Made by a program: the position numbers and the translations under genes | Assembly: GCF_013409995.1 (NCBI RefSeq) | Contig: NZ_JACCBX010000002.1 | Location: 39,827-103,826 of the forward strand | Source of the DNA: Neobacillus driksii | GTDB taxonomy: Bacteria; Bacillota; Bacilli; Bacillales; Cytobacillaceae | DNA: 64,000 nt | Direction: 5' to 3' | Shown here: positions 7,670 to 16,437 of the stretch, in pieces | Numbering within the stretch: position 1 is the stretch's first letter | Layout: every line of letters begins with the position of its first letter | Notes under the pieces: model-generated | The model's input: only the letters and a program-made list of their open reading frames with translations | What the model was told of the DNA's origin: nothing | Database searches by the model: none

Positions 7670-8425
7670 ATGAAACAAAGTCTGGATTCTAAAGTACTTT
7701 CAGTATTAGAAGATAAAATCCAATTAATTCGTACGGAGCAAGGTGCCATTTATTTAGTGGGTCCTATTAAACTTCCCGTTAATCTTTACGGTGAAACAGT
7801 GGAGTTCAAATGGTACTGCTGGTTAAATTGTAATGAGGTTACAGAGGATTTCGAAAGAATTATTGATAAATTATCCTCTTCTAACTTAGCTGAATTACAA
7901 CAGTCAAGTGTCTTAGTTTATGGGGACTTTGAGTATGCAGAGGATGCGATTATTCGTATGCATTCGATTTGTCATACCGGAGATATTTTTGGAAGTAAAC
8001 GATGTGATTGCGGCTACCAGCTAAAAAAATCAATGAAAATGATTCAAGAACATGGAACAGGTGCCTTGTTCTATTTAGCTAACCACGAAGGAAGAGGTAT
8101 TGGCTTGTTTAGTAAGGCAATGGCTTATGTACTTCAAGAAAACGGCTATGACACAGTTGAGGCAAATGAAGGTCTTGGATTTGTAGATGACTCCAGAAAC
8201 TATAGCGACGCAATTCAAGTATTAAAGGCTATCCGTCAAAAACCGGTTACTTTAATGACAAACAATCCTAAAAAATTGAATGCTTTAAAAGAAGCTGGAT
8301 TACAAGTTTCGGGCAGACAGCCGCTTTGGGGAGATATTTCCGAGTATAATGAGAAGTATTTGCAGACAAAGATTAATAAGTCTGGACATCTAGAAGAGGA
8401 CGAAGGGACTTGTCCAAATGACTAA
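7670..8425 (+). CDS. ribA: GTP cyclohydrolase II, stand-alone
   Basis: Opens the imidazole ring of GTP to start riboflavin synthesis. The zinc triad is present as Cys101, Cys112 and Cys114 (HSICHTGDIFGSKRCDCG), with EGRGIGL near residue 142 and the DSRNYSDAIQVL segment. At 251 residues it has only the cyclohydrolase II domain plus an unusual N-terminal segment of about 75 residues; the DHBP synthase (RibB) domain of typical Bacillus RibA is absent. It overlaps ribD by 8 bases. No FMN riboswitch was seen upstream, so this pair may be a second, accessory riboflavin set. Confidence 0.92.
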   Translation: MKQSLDSKVLSVLEDKIQLIRTEQGAIYLVGPIKLPVNLYGETVEFKWYCWLNCNEVTEDFERIIDKLSSSNLAELQQSSVLVYGDFEYAEDAIIRMHSICHTGDIFGSKRCDCGYQLKKSMKMIQEHGTGALFYLANHEGRGIGLFSKAMAYVLQENGYDTVEANEGLGFVDDSRNYSDAIQVLKAIRQKPVTLMTNNPKKLNALKEAGLQVSGRQPLWGDISEYNEKYLQTKINKSGHLEEDEGTCPND

Positions 8426-9521
8426 TCATGAATTTTACATGGATTTAGCTATAAATAATGCGCAGGCGATGAAGGGTCAGACTGACCCCAATCCGTTGGT
8501 TGGTTCTGTCATTGTTAATGATAACCGAATAGTAGGAATAGGTACTCACTTGAAGGCTGGTGAACCGCATGCTGAGATCCACGCCATTCGAATGGCTGGT
8601 GAAAAAGCAAGAGGCGGAACCATTTACGTTACTCTTGAACCATGTTCCCACCATGGAAGGACTGGACCTTGTGCTGTAGCGATTGTCGAAGCAGGGATTA
8701 AAAAGGTTGTCATTGCTACCCTTGACCCAAATCCAGTTGTCTCAGGGAATGGTGTAAAAATTCTCGAGGATGCCGGTATCGAAGTGATTATTGGTGTACG
8801 TCAGGATGAATCACAAAGAATGAATGAAGTATTTAATAAGTTCATTGTAGAGAAAACACCTTTTGTGACGTTGAAAGCAGGCATTACCCTAGATGGGAAA
8901 ATTGCCACCCATTCGTTTGATAGTAAATGGATTACTTCTGAAGAAGCGCGAAAAGATGTCCATCACGTTCGAAATGAGAATATGGGGATTCTTGTTGGCG
9001 TTAACACGGTTATAAAGGATGATCCAGAGCTTACGACCAGGATACCAAATGGGCGGAATCCTATTCGAATCGTTTTGGATTCTACTTTAAGAATTCCATT
9101 AGAATCTAAGGTGCTGACGGATAACCTAGCCGAAACATGGATATTTACAAGCGAAAATTATGATAAAGAAAAAGCCAGGGTATTAGAAAGTTCAGGAATT
9201 CCTATTTTTCCAACGAGCGGATCAAAGCATGTTAATCCAACCGAGGTCCTTCAAATTTTGGGAGAGAAGCTTGTTTCCTCTGTATTAATTGAAGGAGGAG
9301 GCACGGTTAACTGGGCATTCCTTGAAAATAAATTAATTGATAAAGTAGTTTTATATGTAGCGCCAAAAATTATTGGCGGCAGCAGTGCTCCCTCGTTTTT
9401 AGCAGGGGCAGGGATGGATAAAATGAAAGATGCAGTTCAATTAGCAGGCCTATCTGTCCAGCCAATTGGCCCTGATTATAAATTTACTGGATATCCGATT
9501 TACTCAAATGAGGGATTATAA
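8418..9521 (+). CDS. ribD: Bifunctional riboflavin deaminase/reductase
   Basis: Deaminates and then reduces the pyrimidine intermediate of riboflavin synthesis. The N-terminal cytidine-deaminase-like domain has zinc ligands His51 (HAE), Cys76 and Cys85 (EPCSHHGRTGPC). The C-terminal reductase domain starts about residue 150 (TPFVTLKAGITLDGKIA) and contains LIEGGGTVNWAF. The length of 367 residues is normal. Its start lies inside the end of ribA, implying translational coupling; the HAD gene starts 2 bases after its stop. Confidence 0.95.
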   Translation: MTNHEFYMDLAINNAQAMKGQTDPNPLVGSVIVNDNRIVGIGTHLKAGEPHAEIHAIRMAGEKARGGTIYVTLEPCSHHGRTGPCAVAIVEAGIKKVVIATLDPNPVVSGNGVKILEDAGIEVIIGVRQDESQRMNEVFNKFIVEKTPFVTLKAGITLDGKIATHSFDSKWITSEEARKDVHHVRNENMGILVGVNTVIKDDPELTTRIPNGRNPIRIVLDSTLRIPLESKVLTDNLAETWIFTSENYDKEKARVLESSGIPIFPTSGSKHVNPTEVLQILGEKLVSSVLIEGGGTVNWAFLENKLIDKVVLYVAPKIIGGSSAPSFLAGAGMDKMKDAVQLAGLSVQPIGPDYKFTGYPIYSNEGL

Positions 9522-9522
9522 G

Positions 9523-10095
9523 ATGAAATTTGGTTTTGATATTGATGATACATTAATCAACTTAAGAGAACATGCATTTACTATTTACAATAAAAAGCTA
9601 AACAAAAATGTACCATCTGAAGTATTCCATGCATTAAAAAGAGTGGAAATTCATGAGCCTTTTGGTTTAAGTAATGAAGAGGGAAGTCAAATGTGGAAAT
9701 CCTCATTAGAAGAGATTTACTATACAGACTGTCCTCCTTTTCCAAATGCGGTTGAGACATTACAAGAACTTGAAAGAAAAGGGCATGAAATCTATTACAT
9801 AACCGCTCGGCCAAAAGAACATGGAGAGCGGACGAAAAAATGGATGAAAGAGCAGGGCTTTCCTGTTAGGGATGACCGGTTTTTCTATGGAATGCAGGAT
9901 CATGAAAAGGTGCAGATTATCAAAGAATTAAAACTAGACTATTACTTTGATGACAAGGCTGAAGTTTTAGATACATTGACTCACGATTCGTTAAAAGTGT
10001 TTGTAAGGGACCAATCCTATAACCGACATTTACACTATCCCCGAATTCTAAATTGGTCGGACTTACATGAAATTTTGAAAAAGAATCTGCAATAG
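9523..10095 (+). CDS. HAD-family phosphatase/nucleotidase
   Basis: A 190-residue HAD hydrolase with motif I FDIDDTLIN at residues 5-13 (nucleophile Asp6, acid Asp8), motif II ITAR and an acidic DYYFDDKAE segment as motif IV. The form resembles 5'(3')-deoxyribonucleotidase-like proteins such as YqfW. Because it follows ribA-ribD with a 1-base gap, it could supply the still poorly defined phosphatase acting between RibD and RibH. That role is inferred from position only. Start ATG 9523 (box AGGGA) is preferred over an upstream codon inside ribD. Confidence 0.8.
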   Translation: MKFGFDIDDTLINLREHAFTIYNKKLNKNVPSEVFHALKRVEIHEPFGLSNEEGSQMWKSSLEEIYYTDCPPFPNAVETLQELERKGHEIYYITARPKEHGERTKKWMKEQGFPVRDDRFFYGMQDHEKVQIIKELKLDYYFDDKAEVLDTLTHDSLKVFVRDQSYNRHLHYPRILNWSDLHEILKKNLQ

Positions 10096-10107
10096 CAAAA
10101 AACAATT

Positions 10108-10136
10108 GACGTATGAATCGGCATACGTCTTTTTCT
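10108..10136 (+). terminator. Terminator of the rib operon
   Basis: Perfect 8-bp stem GACGTATG / CATACGTC, loop AATCGG, then five T. Confidence 0.88.
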
Positions 10137-10210
10137 TTATTTAACGAGGTTAAATCAGAGGTCAGCACTTATCGTTGGGAGATCAGGTTAGATTAAGCAC
10201 CCGGTCAGAT

Positions 10211-10402
10211 AAATAAACGGAGAAATTCCGCTTAATTAGAAATTATTATTAAAAAAGGCTTAAATAGACGGAGAAATTCCGCCTATTGACTCAAGAAATT
10301 CGAAGATGAGAGATTTTGCTTTGCATAAGCGGAAATCCTCCGCTTATTTTCCCCAAAACGAGCTTTATTCTGAATTTAACCGGAAAATCTCCGCTTATTT
10401 AA
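10211..10402. repeat. Four dispersed CGG-AGAAATT-CCG type palindromes
   Basis: Imperfect palindromes with core CGG(A)GAAATTCCG or CGGAAA(A)TCTCCG, flanked by AT-rich TTAT/AATA arms, occur with cores at 10218-10230, 10269-10281, 10330-10342 and 10381-10393. Core spacing is 51, 61 and 51 bases. The approximately 450-base gap between the rib terminator and the SulP gene otherwise holds only the SulP 5' region. Confidence 0.7.
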
Positions 10403-10662
10403 CTGACTGATTACCCGATTAAGGACAAGACATCTTATTTAAGTAAAATCCAAGAGAACATAAGACCCACCTATGTTTTTATATTTCATCAATTAAGGTG
10501 AAACCGAGAGAATGATTAAGAAAAACAGCAAAAAGGATAAATAAGTACGTATACATTAAATTTCACAAATTTGTCACAATCATATATACTGTGTTTTGTT
10601 CACAACGGACCCGACTTTCATACGAGTTAAAAGTCAAAGTAAAAAATAGAAAGAGGTGCTTC

Positions 10663-12141
10663 ATGAACCTTAACACAATTAAAAATGAATGGTTCGGTAA
10701 TATTAAAGGAGATATATTGTCCGGGATCGTGGTAGCAATGGCTTTAATTCCTGAGGCCATTGCCTTTTCGCTTATTGCAGGCGTTGACCCGATGATCGGT
10801 TTGTATGCGTCATTCTGTATTGCCGTTGTCATCGCATTTGTCGGGGGAAGACCTGGAATGATTTCGGCAGCAACAGGTGCCACAGCCCTAGTAATGGTCA
10901 CGTTGGTGGCAGACTATGGGTTACAGTACTTATTAGCTGCAACGATCCTTACAGGAGTCATTCAAATCATAATGGGCGTTCTCAAATTAGGACGATTAAT
11001 GAAATTTGTACCGCGATCCGTTATGATTGGTTTCGTAAACGCACTAGCCATTTTAATTTTTTCAGCCCAATTAACACACTTTGTTGGAGAATCATGGGCA
11101 ATGTATGCAATGGTAGCAGGAGCTTTAGCTATTATCTATATCTTTCCTCGCTTAACAAAGGTTGTTCCATCGCCATTAGTTGCAATCATAACGATTACGA
11201 TTATTGCGGTTATGACGGGCAGCGGCGTTCGGACGATTGGAGACATGGGGGAATTGTCTCAAACTTTGCCCTTTTTCTTAATTCCTGATATTCCGTTTAC
11301 GTTTGAAACATTACAAATCATTTTCCCTTATTCACTATCGATTGCCATCGTGGGCTTGGTTGAATCCTTATTAACTGCTTCGATTGTCGACGATATGACG
11401 GATACAACGAGTGACAAGAATAAGGAAGCAAGAGGACAGGGCATTGCCAATATTGTTTCAGGATTCTTCGGCGGTTTGGCAGGCTGTGCGATGATTGGAC
11501 AGTCTGTCATTAATGTGAAATCCGGCGGCCGTGGAAGATTATCAGCGTTTGTGGCTGGTGTCTTTCTAATGGTGCTAATTATCCTGTTAAATGATTTCTT
11601 GGTGCAAATTCCAATGGCAGCATTAGTTGGGGTTATGTTCATGGTTTCTATTGGGACATTTGATTGGTCATCACTTAGAAACATCCACAAGACCCCGATT
11701 TCCGATACAATCGTCATGATTGCAACGGTTGGAACAGTTCTAATGACACATGATTTATCAAAGGGTGTGTTAGTAGGAATCTTATTAAGTGCGATTTTCT
11801 TTGCTTCCAAGATTTCAAAAGTTAAGGTAACTACCTTATCTTCGAAGGGATCACATAAAAAAGAATATACTGTCTCAGGTCAATTGTTTTTTGCATCTGT
11901 TACAGACTTTGTTGAAAACTTTAACTTCAATGAGGATGTAAATGAAGTAACTATTGATTTAACACAAGCACATTTATGGGATGATTCGGCTGTTGGCGCT
12001 ATTGATAAAGTGGTCATTAAATACCACCAAAATGGAACGAAAGTAAAGTTAATCGGTCTGAATAAAGAGAGTAATAAATTAGTAGAAAAATTAGCAGTTC
12101 ATAATAAACCAGGCGGTCTTGAAAAAGCTGTCGGTCATTAA
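10663..12141 (+). CDS. SulP-family anion transporter with STAS domain
   Basis: A 493-residue membrane transporter of the SulP (SLC26) family, moving sulfate, bicarbonate or related anions. About residues 15-395 are membrane-spanning ([28 protein letters not shown] is the family's first signature; it is longer at the gene level and lies at about 20-47). A cytoplasmic STAS domain of about 95 residues ends the protein ([20 protein letters not shown]). ATG 10663 with AAGAGGTG box is chosen. The anion cannot be assigned. Terminator follows. Confidence 0.9.
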   Translation: MNLNTIKNEWFGNIKGDILSGIVVAMALIPEAIAFSLIAGVDPMIGLYASFCIAVVIAFVGGRPGMISAATGATALVMVTLVADYGLQYLLAATILTGVIQIIMGVLKLGRLMKFVPRSVMIGFVNALAILIFSAQLTHFVGESWAMYAMVAGALAIIYIFPRLTKVVPSPLVAIITITIIAVMTGSGVRTIGDMGELSQTLPFFLIPDIPFTFETLQIIFPYSLSIAIVGLVESLLTASIVDDMTDTTSDKNKEARGQGIANIVSGFFGGLAGCAMIGQSVINVKSGGRGRLSAFVAGVFLMVLIILLNDFLVQIPMAALVGVMFMVSIGTFDWSSLRNIHKTPISDTIVMIATVGTVLMTHDLSKGVLVGILLSAIFFASKISKVKVTTLSSKGSHKKEYTVSGQLFFASVTDFVENFNFNEDVNEVTIDLTQAHLWDDSAVGAIDKVVIKYHQNGTKVKLIGLNKESNKLVEKLAVHNKPGGLEKAVGH

Positions 12142-12152
12142 TAGATTGGTTC

Positions 12153-12187
12153 ACACGCTGATGATAATAGATTCAGCGTGTTTTTTT
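12153..12187 (+). terminator. Terminator of the SulP gene
   Basis: ACACGCTG / CAGCGTG(T) stem with a 13-base loop and seven or more T. Confidence 0.8.
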
Positions 12188-12434
12188 ATTTAAATGTTCA
12201 TTCACAATATCTTCATATTTTTCAATTATTACATCGATAGGATTCGACATAAACACTTTGTATACCCTACCAGCTAATTACTATATTTTGTTTATTTTTG
12301 AAGGTAAAAAGGATTTTAGTCGAATATAGATTTTAACCGTCGCAATTTATTGATGTGTTCCCTGAAGTACAGGTGCTACAATGAGGGCAAATAGTATTAC
12401 ATATGCAAATTTGTCAATGAAAGAGGTGGTAGAA

Positions 12435-13589
12435 ATGACCAAAAAACAATGCATTGCCATGTTGTTAGCAGGCGGAAAAGGAACAAGACTAAAGGAATTA
12501 ACTCGCAACGTAGCAAAGCCAGCTGTCCCTTTTGGAGGTAAATACCGGATCATAGATTTCGCGTTAAGTAATTGTAAGAACTCTAGCATTGATACGGTTG
12601 GGATCTTAACTCAATATAAACAAGAGACACTTCAAAATTATATAGAAAATGGAGAAAAGTGGGGACTCAATCGAAAAATTGGGGGAGTAGCTATCCTTCA
12701 GCCTAATCAAAGTGACAATACAGAAAGTACCTATGAAGGTACTGCACATGCTGTTTACGAGAACCTCCGATATATTGAAAGTCAAAATCCAGAATATGTA
12801 CTGATCCTCTCGGGCGATCACATTTATAAAATGGATTACAGTCATATGGTAAAAGAGCACAAACGGTCTGGAGCGGATGCAACCATTTCTGTTAATCAAG
12901 TCCCATGGAGTGAAGCCAGCAGATTCGGAATTATAAATATTGATTCAGAAACGAATCAGATTATCGAGTTTGAGGAAAAGCCTGTTTATCCAAAGTCAAA
13001 TCTTGCTTCAATGGGAATCTATTTATTTAACTGGCCAATTCTGAAGAAATTTCTCGAAAAAGAAGAAAACAATCCTTTTTCCTCGAAGGATTTTGGCAAA
13101 GATGTTATCCCATCTATGCTTCAAGAAAACTGCCATTTACATGCCTATCACTTTAAGGGTTATTGGAAGGATGTTGGAACCGTCCAAAGCTTTTGGGAAG
13201 CACATATGGATCTTCTATCGGTAAACACGAACCCAATTTTAAAAAATGAAGAATGGATTATTTATACGAACGGGATAAGCCAGCCACCCATGTATTTGGA
13301 TGGAAAAGCCTCCTTACACCAATCGATTATAAGTGAAGGCTGCAAGGTTTATGGAGAGGTTGAAAATTCTGTTTTATTTTATGGAGTAACAGTTGGTAAA
13401 GGGGCAATCATAAAGGATTCGGTAATATTACCTAACACTATAATAGGGGAAAATGCAGAGATATATCGCTCTGTTGTAGGAAATGGAAGTTTCATTGGTG
13501 CATTTTCTAAGGTGGGAGATTCAACACCATATAGTGAAATCACTCTCATAGGTGATAACGAAACCATTCAGCCGCTAGTTTATAAATAA
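12435..13589 (+). CDS. glgC: Glucose-1-phosphate adenylyltransferase (orphan)
   Basis: Makes ADP-glucose from glucose-1-phosphate and ATP for glycogen synthesis. The nucleotidyltransferase loop [10 protein letters not shown] is at residues 9-18, followed by [19 protein letters not shown], and the C-terminal left-handed beta helix (repeated [18 protein letters not shown] segments) begins near residue 290. 384 residues is full length. The start at 12435 (MTKKQC, AAGAGGTGG box) matches family starts; an upstream ATG 12381 is in frame. No glgB, glgD, glgA or glgP is adjacent and terminators flank it, unlike the usual Bacillus glgBCDAP operon. Confidence 0.93.
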   Translation: MTKKQCIAMLLAGGKGTRLKELTRNVAKPAVPFGGKYRIIDFALSNCKNSSIDTVGILTQYKQETLQNYIENGEKWGLNRKIGGVAILQPNQSDNTESTYEGTAHAVYENLRYIESQNPEYVLILSGDHIYKMDYSHMVKEHKRSGADATISVNQVPWSEASRFGIINIDSETNQIIEFEEKPVYPKSNLASMGIYLFNWPILKKFLEKEENNPFSSKDFGKDVIPSMLQENCHLHAYHFKGYWKDVGTVQSFWEAHMDLLSVNTNPILKNEEWIIYTNGISQPPMYLDGKASLHQSIISEGCKVYGEVENSVLFYGVTVGKGAIIKDSVILPNTIIGENAEIYRSVVGNGSFIGAFSKVGDSTPYSEITLIGDNETIQPLVYK

Positions 13590-13597
13590 TACCGAAT

Positions 13598-13626
13598 GCG
13601 AAATCCACGGGGATTTCGCTTTTTTA
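13598..13626 (+). terminator. Terminator of glgC
   Basis: Stem GCGAAATCC / GGATTTCGC with a short loop and six T. Confidence 0.88.
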
Positions 13627-13640
13627 TTGTAGATTTTAGG

Positions 13641-13754
13641 ATATCTACACAGTTCATTAATATATCTACACAAAATTCAATATATCTACACATGTTTGGC
13701 ATATATCTACACACTTTGACTGGGAATCTACACTTAATCTAAGGATATCTACAA
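13641..13754. repeat. Six ATCTACAC direct repeats at 20-21-bp steps
   Basis: The octamer ATCTACAC (last copy ATCTACAA), usually preceded by (A/T)AT, starts at 13643, 13664, 13684, 13705, 13726 and 13747. The steps are 21, 20, 21, 21 and 21 bp, with unrelated sequence between. The array fills the space between the glgC terminator and the mhqR promoter. Confidence 0.85.
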
Positions 13755-13772
13755 TTTATATTCAAAAGGTTA

Positions 13773-13819
13773 TTGACTGACATGAAAACATGTATTACAA
13801 TTATCTCATATTCAAGATA
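13773..13819 (+). promoter_or_regulatory. mhqR promoter with overlapping MhqR-like box
   Basis: TTGACT (13773-13778), 17-bp spacer, TACAAT (13796-13801). An inverted repeat TATCTCatATTCAAGATA (13802-13819) covers the expected transcription start. It resembles the ATCTCGAATTCGAGAT-type operator I recall for B. subtilis MhqR, so autorepression is likely. Confidence 0.7.
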
Positions 13820-13851
13820 TCTTAATTCAAATTTTTTTAGGAGGTGATTAA

Positions 13852-14280
13852 ATGGAGTACAAATGCACTAACCAGCCATTTTTGTTAATGATGCAAACTT
13901 CAAAGGCTATTCAGGAACGCATTAGAGATGAAATGTTGAATTACAAATTGAGTGTTACCGAATTTTCCGTTTTAGAAGTACTATTTTTACAAGGAAAACA
14001 AAACATTCAGCAGATAGGAAATCGCATACTAATATCAAGTGGTTCAATGACATATGTTATTGATAAATTAGAAAAAAGAGGCTTGTTGAGTCGAAATGAT
14101 TGTCCTGAAGATCGCCGAATCATACATGTTACTTTAACTGATGATGGATTCCAGTTGATGAAGGAAATCATGCCTAAACATCAGGAATTGGTCGATCATA
14201 TATTTCACTCGTTGGGGGATAAAGAAGCAGAAACAATGGTTTCGCTTCTGAAAAAAGTGCAGAGTAGAGTAAAGGTTTAA
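13852..14280 (+). CDS. mhqR: MarR-family regulator, MhqR-like
   Basis: A 142-residue MarR winged helix-turn-helix repressor. The wing and recognition helix span about residues 45-95 (IGNRILISSGSMTYVIDKLEKRGLL, then the DRR motif EDRRIIHV). In B. subtilis, MhqR senses hydroquinones and catechols and represses ring-cleaving dioxygenases, an oxidoreductase and MhqD. The five genes downstream are exactly of that type and three MhqR-like boxes lie in the cluster. The symbol rests on context as well as sequence. Good AGGAGGTG box before ATG. Confidence 0.8.
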   Translation: MEYKCTNQPFLLMMQTSKAIQERIRDEMLNYKLSVTEFSVLEVLFLQGKQNIQQIGNRILISSGSMTYVIDKLEKRGLLSRNDCPEDRRIIHVTLTDDGFQLMKEIMPKHQELVDHIFHSLGDKEAETMVSLLKKVQSRVKV

Positions 14281-14291
14281 TTTTTTTGATA

Positions 14292-14314
14292 AATGTCTCG
14301 AATTCAAGATAAAA
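14292..14314 (+). promoter_or_regulatory. MhqR-like operator upstream of doxX
   Basis: Inverted repeat with core TCTCGAATTCAAGA (14296-14309), the same motif as at the mhqR promoter. It sits in the 52-base gap before doxX and overlaps no obvious strong promoter. Confidence 0.6.
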
Positions 14315-14332
14315 TATTAGGAGGAAATGAAA

Positions 14333-14731
14333 ATGATAAATGTAGGATTGTTATTAATTAGATTGGTAATTGGTGTTTTATTTATAGGTCATGGTGCACA
14401 AAAATTGTTTGGCTGGTTCGGTGGTTATGGTATAAAAGGAACTGGTGGTTGGTTTGAATCGATTGGAATTAAACCAGGTGTCACAATGGCGGTTATGGCT
14501 GGCTTAACTGAATTGATTGGTGGTATCTTATTCGCTTTAGGACTTCTTACTCCGCTAGCAGGAATTTTGATAGCCGGTACGATGGTTATGGCAATTATTA
14601 AAGTGCACGCAGCAAATGGATTATGGGCAACACAAAATGGGTATGAATTTAACTTAACACTACTTGTGGTGGCTATCGGTGTTGCTTTAATTGGACCGGG
14701 ACAATTTACTATAGATTATTTTTTATTCTAA
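14333..14731 (+). CDS. DoxX-family membrane protein (MhqP-like)
   Basis: A 132-residue four-helix membrane protein of the DoxX family (LLLIRLVIGVLFIGHGAQKLFGWFGG is the first helix region). Members are linked to thiol or quinone redox stress; MhqP of B. subtilis belongs to the same family and regulon. The TAGGAGG box gives 8-base spacing to ATG 14333, whereas ATG 14327 is too close. Preceded and followed by MhqR-like boxes. Confidence 0.82.
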   Translation: MINVGLLLIRLVIGVLFIGHGAQKLFGWFGGYGIKGTGGWFESIGIKPGVTMAVMAGLTELIGGILFALGLLTPLAGILIAGTMVMAIIKVHAANGLWATQNGYEFNLTLLVVAIGVALIGPGQFTIDYFLF

Positions 14732-14733
14732 AA

Positions 14734-14750
14734 TATCTCGACTTAAAGAT
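14734..14750 (+). promoter_or_regulatory. Degenerate MhqR-like operator
   Basis: TATCTCGACTTAAAGAT begins 3 bases after the doxX stop and about 100 bases before the first dioxygenase. It is a weaker copy of the boxes at 13802 and 14296. Confidence 0.45.
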
Positions 14751-14848
14751 TCTTTAATCAAAGTAATTAAATGCGATAAAACGAATCAATAGGGTAAAAT
14801 AAATTATCAAATAAATTTAGATCAATTTCATTAAAAAGGAGAAAATAA

Positions 14849-15787
14849 ATGATTAAACAAACAATGGGTATTCACCATATCACTGCAATCGTGGGACATC
14901 CACAGGAGAATGTAGACTTCTATGCAGGTGTTTTAGGATTGCGCTTAGTAAAACAAACGGTTAACTTTGATGATCCAGGTACGTATCATCTTTATTTCGG
15001 GAATGAAGGCGGGAAACCTGGAACCATTATTACCTTTTTCCCATGGGCAGGTGCACGACAGGGAAGAATCGGTGATGGTCAAGTAGGGGTAACCTCTTAT
15101 GCCATTCCAAAAGGTTCGTTTGAATTTTGGAAGAAGCGGCTAGAAAAGTTTAATGTTTCGTACACAGAAATGGAACGATTCGGAGAGCAGTATTTGGAAT
15201 TCGATGACCCTCATGGACTTCATTTGGAACTTGTTGAACGAGAAGGAGGGGAAACCAATCCGTGGAAATTTGGTGACGTCACCCCCGAAGTTGCGATCAA
15301 AGGGTTCGGCGGGGCAACACTCTTATCAACTCAGCCCGAAAAAACTGCAGAATTGTTAGAAAAGGTTATGGGATTAGAGCTTATCGGCAGCGAAGGAGAT
15401 TTCACTCGTTTTCGCTCATCAGCAGATATCGGTAATGTCATTGACCTAAAATTAACTCCAATCGGGCGGGGAACAATGGGGGTAGGAACGGTCCACCATA
15501 TTGCTTGGCGTGCCATTGACGACAAGGATCAATTAGATTGGCAAAAGTATGTTGCAGCAAATGGATATGGTGTCACTCCGGTTCAGGATAGGAACTACTT
15601 TAATGCCATTTATTTTAGAGAGCATGGCGAAATCCTTTTTGAAATCGCCACAGATCCCCCAGGGTTTGCCCATGATGAAACACAGGGTACAATGGGTGAA
15701 AAATTAATGCTGCCAGAACAGTATGAGCCGCATAGAGGACAGATTGAAAAAGGTTTGCTACCATTTAAAGTAAGAGAATTAGAATAA
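14849..15787 (+). CDS. Ring-cleaving dioxygenase, MhqO-like (copy 1)
   Basis: A 312-residue vicinal-oxygen-chelate protein with two tandem domains. The first starts MGIHHITAIVGHPQENVDFYAGVLGLRLVK (residues about 6-35) and the second carries the metal-ligand strand GTVHHIAWRA near residue 215. The terminal Glu-bearing strand is GEILFEIATDPPGF. The architecture is that of the MhqO/MhqA/MhqE type I extradiol dioxygenases, which open hydroquinone or catechol rings. An AAAGGAG box precedes the ATG. A close paralogue lies two genes downstream. Confidence 0.88.
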   Translation: MIKQTMGIHHITAIVGHPQENVDFYAGVLGLRLVKQTVNFDDPGTYHLYFGNEGGKPGTIITFFPWAGARQGRIGDGQVGVTSYAIPKGSFEFWKKRLEKFNVSYTEMERFGEQYLEFDDPHGLHLELVEREGGETNPWKFGDVTPEVAIKGFGGATLLSTQPEKTAELLEKVMGLELIGSEGDFTRFRSSADIGNVIDLKLTPIGRGTMGVGTVHHIAWRAIDDKDQLDWQKYVAANGYGVTPVQDRNYFNAIYFREHGEILFEIATDPPGFAHDETQGTMGEKLMLPEQYEPHRGQIEKGLLPFKVRELE

Positions 15788-15802
15788 GAGGAGTGATTTC
15801 TT

Positions 15803-16411
15803 TTGCTTTCAATTGATCCTTCAAAAAATACCGAACGAGAAAATTATAAATTTTTGATCGGTAGTATTGTTCCTAGACCTATTGCATTTGTTACTACTCT
15901 ATCTGATGAAGGTATAGTAAACGGTGCGCCTTTTAGTTATTTTAATATTGTTTCATCTAATCCCCCTATGATTTCTTTGGCGATTCAGCGATCTGCGGGA
16001 AGACAAAAGGATACAGCACGAAACATTATCGGGTTAAAAGAATTTGTGGTTCATGTAGTCGATGAAGATAATGTTGAAGAAATTAATAAAACCGCAGCAA
16101 GTTTACCGCCTAATGAAAGTGAAATTGAATTAGCCAATCTCACCCTAGTAGAAAGCGTAAAGATTTCTGTGCCAAGTGTAAAAGAAGCGAAAATCCGAAT
16201 GGAGTGTATATTAGAACAGTCGCTCGAACTTGGCGGGCAAGATTCTTCAGGAGTTGATTTGATCATAGGGAAAGTCATTCAATTTCATATAGAGGAAAAA
16301 ATCTATGAAAAAGGGAGAATTGATCCCATTGGTTTAGGAGCTGTAAGCAGATTGGCTGGTACGAATTATGCAAAGATAGGTGAAATATTTTCAATAGAAC
16401 GGCCTAAATGA
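15803..16411 (+). CDS. Flavin reductase-like FMN-binding protein
   Basis: A 202-residue flavin reductase-like (DIM6/NTAB) protein with the FMN-binding segment RPIAFVTTLSDEGIVNGAPFSYFN at about residues 22-45 and an SNPPMISLAI strand. Members reduce or bind FMN, often as partner of an oxygenase, although extradiol dioxygenases need no flavin. It begins at TTG 15803 with a clear AGAGGAGTG box; no suitable ATG exists. It ends overlapping the next reading frame by 4 bases. Confidence 0.85.
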   Translation: MLSIDPSKNTERENYKFLIGSIVPRPIAFVTTLSDEGIVNGAPFSYFNIVSSNPPMISLAIQRSAGRQKDTARNIIGLKEFVVHVVDEDNVEEINKTAASLPPNESEIELANLTLVESVKISVPSVKEAKIRMECILEQSLELGGQDSSGVDLIIGKVIQFHIEEKIYEKGRIDPIGLGAVSRLAGTNYAKIGEIFSIERPK

Positions 16412-16437
16412 TTCCTTTTGAAATGGAGAGGATAGTG

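Noticed and set aside
10563-10901. Antisense reading frame over the SulP start
   Set aside because: It is a shadow of the SulP gene without a ribosome binding site or recognisable protein. The same holds for other antisense frames over glgC, citB, ribD, tdh and pbuX.
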